DNA from: Parabacteroides sp. PF5-6
Lineage (GTDB): Bacteria; Bacteroidota; Bacteroidia; Bacteroidales; Tannerellaceae
Assembly (NCBI RefSeq): GCF_029504695.1
Contig: NZ_JAQFIN010000020.1
Span: 1-36,078 of the forward strand
Length of the DNA stretch: 36,078 bases
Reading direction: 5' to 3'
Made by a program: the position numbers and the translations under genes. A model generated the notes under the pieces. That model was given only the letters and a program-made list of their open reading frames with translations, ran no database searches and was not told where the DNA came from. Below are positions 32,160 through 36,078 of this stretch, piece after piece. Each line of letters opens with the position of its first letter. Position 1 is the first letter of the stretch.

Positions 32160-34259
32160 ATGGGCAATAACACACAACATCCCCACTCAGATGCTAACCC
32201 GACGGGAGAAGAAGGGCAGTCTTTTCGTGCGACCATTCAACAGATTTTACATATCATAACCCATTCCGAAGCCTCTGTCGCTATCAATGACGGATTGGCT
32301 CAGGTGCTTTCGTACTTCGATTCGGACCGGGTGTATATCGGTTATTTCGATGAGACGGAGTCGTGCTTGTCTTTTATCCACGAGATATCTGCCGACGGCA
32401 AGATGAATCTGGATGATTTCCTGCGCAGTCAGTTCAATGGCTCCACGGTGCTTTATGAGAAAGATTTCCCCTGGTGGATCGGGAATATGAAGAAAGGCAT
32501 CGATACGGTGATCTCGGAAATGCAAGACCTTCCGCCGGAAGCCGCATTCGAACAAAGCCTGATGGTCAAGAACGGACTGAAGTCGACCCTGGCTACCTCG
32601 ATCTATTCCGAAGGCAAAATACGGGGCTTTATAGGTATCGAATTTACCCGGAAGCATCACTACTGGACAGCATCTGATATCGAGAATGCCCATTTCTTTG
32701 CCGATCTGTTCTCTATCCTGATCGAAAACAAACAGATGCAGAAAACCATCAAAGACTCGTCGGTCGAGATCTTCAAGAGTAACGCGATCTTCAAGATTGT
32801 TTTTGAAGCTTTGCCCATCGGGATCGAACTCTATGACGAGAATGGATACCTAATAGATATCAACCCGTACGATCTGAATATCCTGGGCACGACGAGAGAA
32901 GAGATCCTGGGGATCAACCTTTTCGACAATCCGACAATCTCCGCCGAGAACCTCGAGCGGATCCGAAGCGGGAAAGAAGCGACATTCGAAAACGATTACA
33001 ATTACAATACAATCAACGAAAAAGGTTATTACGCCACCACCCATTCCGACAAGGTCATGCGCCTGATCGGTAAATGTATCCCGCTGAGAGACCGGCAGGA
33101 CGAGGTGTTCGGTTATGTATTGCTGGTTCACCACGATACCAGCTATTACCAGGAAAAAGAAAAACTGCACGATAGCCTGGAGAAACTGAAGATGGCAATC
33201 AACTCCGCCAATTCGTACATCTGGGAATACGATGTGAAGAAGGACGATATCCAGATCGACTTCAGCCTGTTGGACTATGAACATAATAAGATTGTTGATA
33301 CTGATGAAGCTGTTGTGCAGACCAGCCGCGACGCTCACTTGGGACGGATCCATGAAGACGATATCGAGCGGGTATTGGGCCAGGTCCAACAGATCATTGC
33401 CGACAAGATCCCTTCGTTTACGGAGACCTACCGCCAGTATTTTCGGAATGAATTGTATTGGTACACCACTTTCTTCCGTACCTATAAATACGACGAGAAT
33501 AACAAACCCTCGAAAATCATTTGCCTGACTCGTGATATCACCAAAGAGCGGGAGAACGAACTGGCGCTGATCAACGAAAAGGAGATGAACCGGGTCAAGA
33601 CCGCCTTTATCGAGAATATGAGTCATGAATTGCGTACGCCGCTGAATGTGATCGTTGGTTTCTCCAATATCATTGCCGATACGAACGATACGGAGGAGAA
33701 CAGTTACTTTATCGACCTGATCCGCAAGAACAACGAGATCCTGTTGCAGATCATCGACAGTATCCTGAGTTTCACGAAGATCGAGAGCGGCGCCATGCAA
33801 TATGTCGTCAACGATGTCGACCTCAAAGAGATCTGCCGGGAAGCTGCCAGCCTGAAATCGTCGAACCAGAAAGACCATATCCAATTCCTTTTCGACGAGA
33901 ACCTGCCATCGATCAAGACCCGTACCGATCGCGAACGCATGGTTCAGGTGATCTTCCATCTATTGGATAACGCCTATAAGTTCACCAACGAAGGAACGAT
34001 CTCCCTGCATTATTATCCTTACAACGAGAAAGAAGTCCGTATAGAGATATCCGATACCGGTATCGGATTGACCGAAGAGGAGATCTCCAAGATGTTCAAG
34101 CACTTCTATAAAGCCGATGAATTCCAGGTAGGCCTGGGACTCGGCTTAAGCATCGCCAAAAAGATCATCGAAGACCTGGGCGGCAGTGTAGGCGTAAACT
34201 CAAAAAAAGGCGAAGGCTCAACCTTCTGGTTCCACTTGCCTCTGGCGTTGAGTAACTAA
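32160..34259 (+). CDS. GAF/PAS-domain sensor histidine kinase
   Basis: This 699-residue protein has no signal peptide or membrane helix, so it is probably a cytosolic sensor. Residues about 20-190 look GAF-like (LSYFDSDRVYIGYFDE, GFIGIEFTRKHHYW). PAS domains follow at about 205-330 (ALPIGIELYDENGYLIDIN) and 345-465. The kinase has H489 in FIENMSHELRTPLNVIVGFSN, an N box in LLDNAYKFTNEG, and G boxes DTGIGL and GLGLGLSIAKKI. It has no receiver or DNA-binding domain, and no response regulator gene is adjacent, making it an orphan kinase. It sits between cysQ and an SLC13 transporter. The ligand is unknown. Confidence 0.93.
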   Translation: MGNNTQHPHSDANPTGEEGQSFRATIQQILHIITHSEASVAINDGLAQVLSYFDSDRVYIGYFDETESCLSFIHEISADGKMNLDDFLRSQFNGSTVLYEKDFPWWIGNMKKGIDTVISEMQDLPPEAAFEQSLMVKNGLKSTLATSIYSEGKIRGFIGIEFTRKHHYWTASDIENAHFFADLFSILIENKQMQKTIKDSSVEIFKSNAIFKIVFEALPIGIELYDENGYLIDINPYDLNILGTTREEILGINLFDNPTISAENLERIRSGKEATFENDYNYNTINEKGYYATTHSDKVMRLIGKCIPLRDRQDEVFGYVLLVHHDTSYYQEKEKLHDSLEKLKMAINSANSYIWEYDVKKDDIQIDFSLLDYEHNKIVDTDEAVVQTSRDAHLGRIHEDDIERVLGQVQQIIADKIPSFTETYRQYFRNELYWYTTFFRTYKYDENNKPSKIICLTRDITKERENELALINEKEMNRVKTAFIENMSHELRTPLNVIVGFSNIIADTNDTEENSYFIDLIRKNNEILLQIIDSILSFTKIESGAMQYVVNDVDLKEICREAASLKSSNQKDHIQFLFDENLPSIKTRTDRERMVQVIFHLLDNAYKFTNEGTISLHYYPYNEKEVRIEISDTGIGLTEEEISKMFKHFYKADEFQVGLGLGLSIAKKIIEDLGGSVGVNSKKGEGSTFWFHLPLALSN

Positions 34260-34287
34260 TTGTTCCATTTGCGGAATTTTGTGGTCT

Positions 34288-34309
34288 GAATGCGCATACT
34301 GATGCATTC
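34288..34309. other. Short hairpin after the PAS kinase gene
   Basis: GAATGC (34288-34293) pairs with GCATTC (34304-34309) over a 10-nt loop, 29 bp past the kinase stop. There is no T run, so it is at best a weak terminator. Confidence 0.3.
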
Positions 34310-34347
34310 GGGATGTGTAAATGCTTTCTTCCGTTGAGAAACTTTCC

Positions 34348-34355
34348 TACATTTG
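34348..34355 (+). promoter_or_regulatory. Likely -7 box of the SLC13 gene
   Basis: TACATTTG matches TAnnTTTG and lies 41 bp before the ATG at 34396. It falls inside the longer reading frame starting at 34321, which argues for the later start. Confidence 0.5.
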
Positions 34356-34395
34356 TTGCTTCAAAGTGAGCATTCGGCTTCTAACTTCAGTAGGT

Positions 34396-35949
34396 ATGAG
34401 TTTTGAGATGATTTTCGTTTTAGCGGGGTTAGCCCTGATGATCTTTGCTTTGATCAAAGACCTGATGCGCCCGGGGTTGACACTCTTTTCGGTTGTTGTC
34501 CTCTTTTTATGTGCAGGCATCCTGACGCCCAAAGAGATGCTGGAAGGCTTCAGCAATAAGGGTATGATCACGGTGGCTTTGCTTTTCCTTGTCAGCGAAG
34601 GGATCCGGCAGAGTGGCACGTTAAGCCAATTATTCAGCAAAGTTCTTCCCAAAGGGGAGACGACGGTGATCCGGTCGCAAGCCCGGTTGTTGCCTATACT
34701 TGCGGGTATGTCCGCCTTCCTCAATAATACGCCTATGGTGGTTATCTTTGCTCCGATCATTAAACGCTGGGCGGAGAAGGTGAAATTGCCGCCTACCAAA
34801 TTTCTAATTCCATTGACTTATGCCGTGAGCCTGGGTGGGATCTGTACGTTGATCGGTACGTCTACGAACCTGGTGGTCAACGGCATGATTATGGAAGCGG
34901 GATACGATGGGCTGTCGATGTTCGAGATCGCCAAGATCGGTCTGCCTATTGCTATTGTCGGGGTCTTGTTCCTGATCCTTTTCTCCAATAAACTGTTGCC
35001 GGAGTCTCCGGCGAATCATTCGGAAGAGGCATCGGGAGAGAGTGAGAGAGAAGGGTTACATAAGATAGAAGCCGTACTGGGTCCCCGCTTTCCGGGGATC
35101 AATAAGACCTTGGGAGAGTTCAATTTCTTCCGCCATTACGGGGCGATCGTCAAAGAGGTGAAACGATCGGGCCAACGCATTCCGGGCAATCTGGATGATA
35201 TCGTATTGCAGGATGGCGACAACCTGATCCTGTGGGGCGACGATTCGTTTATCCCTACCTGGGGCGAGTCGAGCGTGTTCCTTATTCTGTCGAACGGCAA
35301 AGAAGCTGAAAAGCCGATCTCCAATAAGAAGCGGTGGTTTGCCTTGGGCTTGTTTCTCTTTATGATCGCCGGGGCAACCCTTGGGGAGTTGCCGGCAACC
35401 AAAGAGGCTTTCCCGAATGTCAAACTGGATATGTTCTTCTTCGTTTGTGTGACGACCATCATTATGGCGTGGGCGAAGATCTTCCCGGCGCGGAAGTATA
35501 CGAAATATATCTCCTGGGATATCCTGATCACCATCGCTTGTGCCTTTGCGATCAGTAAAGCGATTGAGAACTCCGGTGTGGCGGCTATGGCTGCCCGTTA
35601 TATCATTAGCCTGTCGGAAAGCTTTGGACCGCACATGCTGTTGGCGATGACTTTCCTGATCACCGCCTTTTTCTCCCAACTGATCACCAACAATGCCGCG
35701 GCGGCGTTGGGTTTCCCTGTTGCCCTTTCGGTAGCTACGCAGTTGGGTGTCAATCCGATGCCTTTCTTTATGGTGATCTGTGTGGCTGCCTCTACCAGCT
35801 TTATCACACCGATCTGTTACCAGACCAATATGATCGTGCAGGGGATCGGGGGCTACTCGTTTATGGATTTTGTGAAGATCGGCACGCCATTGACGATTGT
35901 GGTCTTTCTGATGGCGATCTTTCTGGCGCCGGTGATATGGCCGTTCTGA
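34396..35949 (+). CDS. SLC13/DASS family anion transporter
   Basis: The protein is 517 residues from the ATG at 34396, which immediately precedes the first membrane helix; a start at 34321 would add 25 polar residues and overlap the -7 box. Two inverted transporter halves show the DASS signature loops SAFLNNTPMVVIFAPI with GTSTNLVVNGM, and TNNAAAALGFP with SFITPICYQTNMIVQG. Between them lies a hydrophilic segment (about 205-305) with one TrkA-C/RCK_C-like domain (VKRSGQRIPGNLDDIVLQDGDNLILWG). Relatives take up sulfate or dicarboxylates with sodium. The nearby cysQ makes sulfate attractive but not proven. Related bacterial transporters often have two TrkA-C domains. Confidence 0.92.
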   Translation: MSFEMIFVLAGLALMIFALIKDLMRPGLTLFSVVVLFLCAGILTPKEMLEGFSNKGMITVALLFLVSEGIRQSGTLSQLFSKVLPKGETTVIRSQARLLPILAGMSAFLNNTPMVVIFAPIIKRWAEKVKLPPTKFLIPLTYAVSLGGICTLIGTSTNLVVNGMIMEAGYDGLSMFEIAKIGLPIAIVGVLFLILFSNKLLPESPANHSEEASGESEREGLHKIEAVLGPRFPGINKTLGEFNFFRHYGAIVKEVKRSGQRIPGNLDDIVLQDGDNLILWGDDSFIPTWGESSVFLILSNGKEAEKPISNKKRWFALGLFLFMIAGATLGELPATKEAFPNVKLDMFFFVCVTTIIMAWAKIFPARKYTKYISWDILITIACAFAISKAIENSGVAAMAARYIISLSESFGPHMLLAMTFLITAFFSQLITNNAAAALGFPVALSVATQLGVNPMPFFMVICVAASTSFITPICYQTNMIVQGIGGYSFMDFVKIGTPLTIVVFLMAIFLAPVIWPF

Positions 35950-35970
35950 TCCGGGACGTGGCCCGGATCA
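35947..35970 (+). terminator. Terminator of the SLC13 gene
   Basis: The perfect 9-bp stem TGATCCGGG / CCCGGATCA with a 6-nt loop includes the stop codon. It is followed by an AT-rich tract rather than a pure T run. The remaining 108 bp to the end of the window show no gene. Confidence 0.65.
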
Positions 35971-36078
35971 AATTGATAATTGATAATTACTACTGATGCG
36001 TTAATTTTTTAATTTCAACCGTAACAGGTTGATTATATATAAGATACAAGCGTTCTTTGATTTTTTGATTTGAATTGA

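Noticed and set aside
32850-33959. 369-residue minus-strand open frame within the PAS kinase gene
   Set aside because: It is antisense to PAS and kinase motifs that are fully intact; the translation is low-information and hydrophobic.

Overview
The window reads as chromosomal DNA of a gut-type Bacteroidales bacterium. Evidence: a hybrid two-component regulator (HTCS) with a Reg_prop propeller, a GH20 lipoprotein with a PA14-like tail, an exopolysaccharide locus with a small TolC-like protein, A-rich ribosome binding sites and several Bacteroidetes -7 boxes (TAnnTTTG). Parabacteroides is my best guess at genus, but this is an inference from gene style, not a database match.

Layout. 1-1092 is a gene-free, repeat-packed region: GC-rich palindromic repeats, a 22-bp tandem array, a 74-bp tandem repeat, a MITE-like inverted repeat, a hairpin cluster and a 76-bp tandem repeat. 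1093-5055 (-) is an HTCS sensor/regulator with no SusC/D partner in view. 5669-6498 (+) is a small unknown protein followed by a YigZ/IMPACT protein, with a good promoter. 6548-6874 is a 327-bp imperfect inverted repeat. 6973-9352 (-) holds a receiver-histidine kinase and a membrane glycosyltransferase.

9829-25912 is an exopolysaccharide locus made of two convergent arms. The + arm (9829-15742) carries two family 2 glycosyltransferases, a Wzx-type flippase, an FrhB-like iron-sulfur protein and a polysaccharide pyruvyl transferase. The - arm (25912 down to 15762) carries a stand-alone receiver, a pseudo-receiver fused to the initiating phosphoglycosyl transferase, a half-length TolC-like protein, a Wzz/Wzc-type co-polymerase with a degraded kinase domain, a Wzy-type polymerase, three glycosyltransferases and a hexapeptide acetyltransferase. 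Together these can start, extend, decorate, flip, polymerise and export a surface polysaccharide, and a phosphorelay may control the first step.

26174-29873 (-) holds a GH20 hexosaminidase lipoprotein and glyA. 30411-30923 (-) is an ECF-type sigma factor. 31225-35949 holds cysQ (-), a PAS-type histidine kinase (+) and an SLC13/DASS transporter (+).

The most unusual signal is non-coding. Three intergenic regions (185-272, 9501-9588, 30029-30116) each hold four tandem units with a period of exactly 22 bp. Each unit carries an internal dyad, and the unit sequence differs from locus to locus. Related but looser arrays lie at 59-169 and 6681-6760. A 54-bp block next to the first array recurs 30 kb away.
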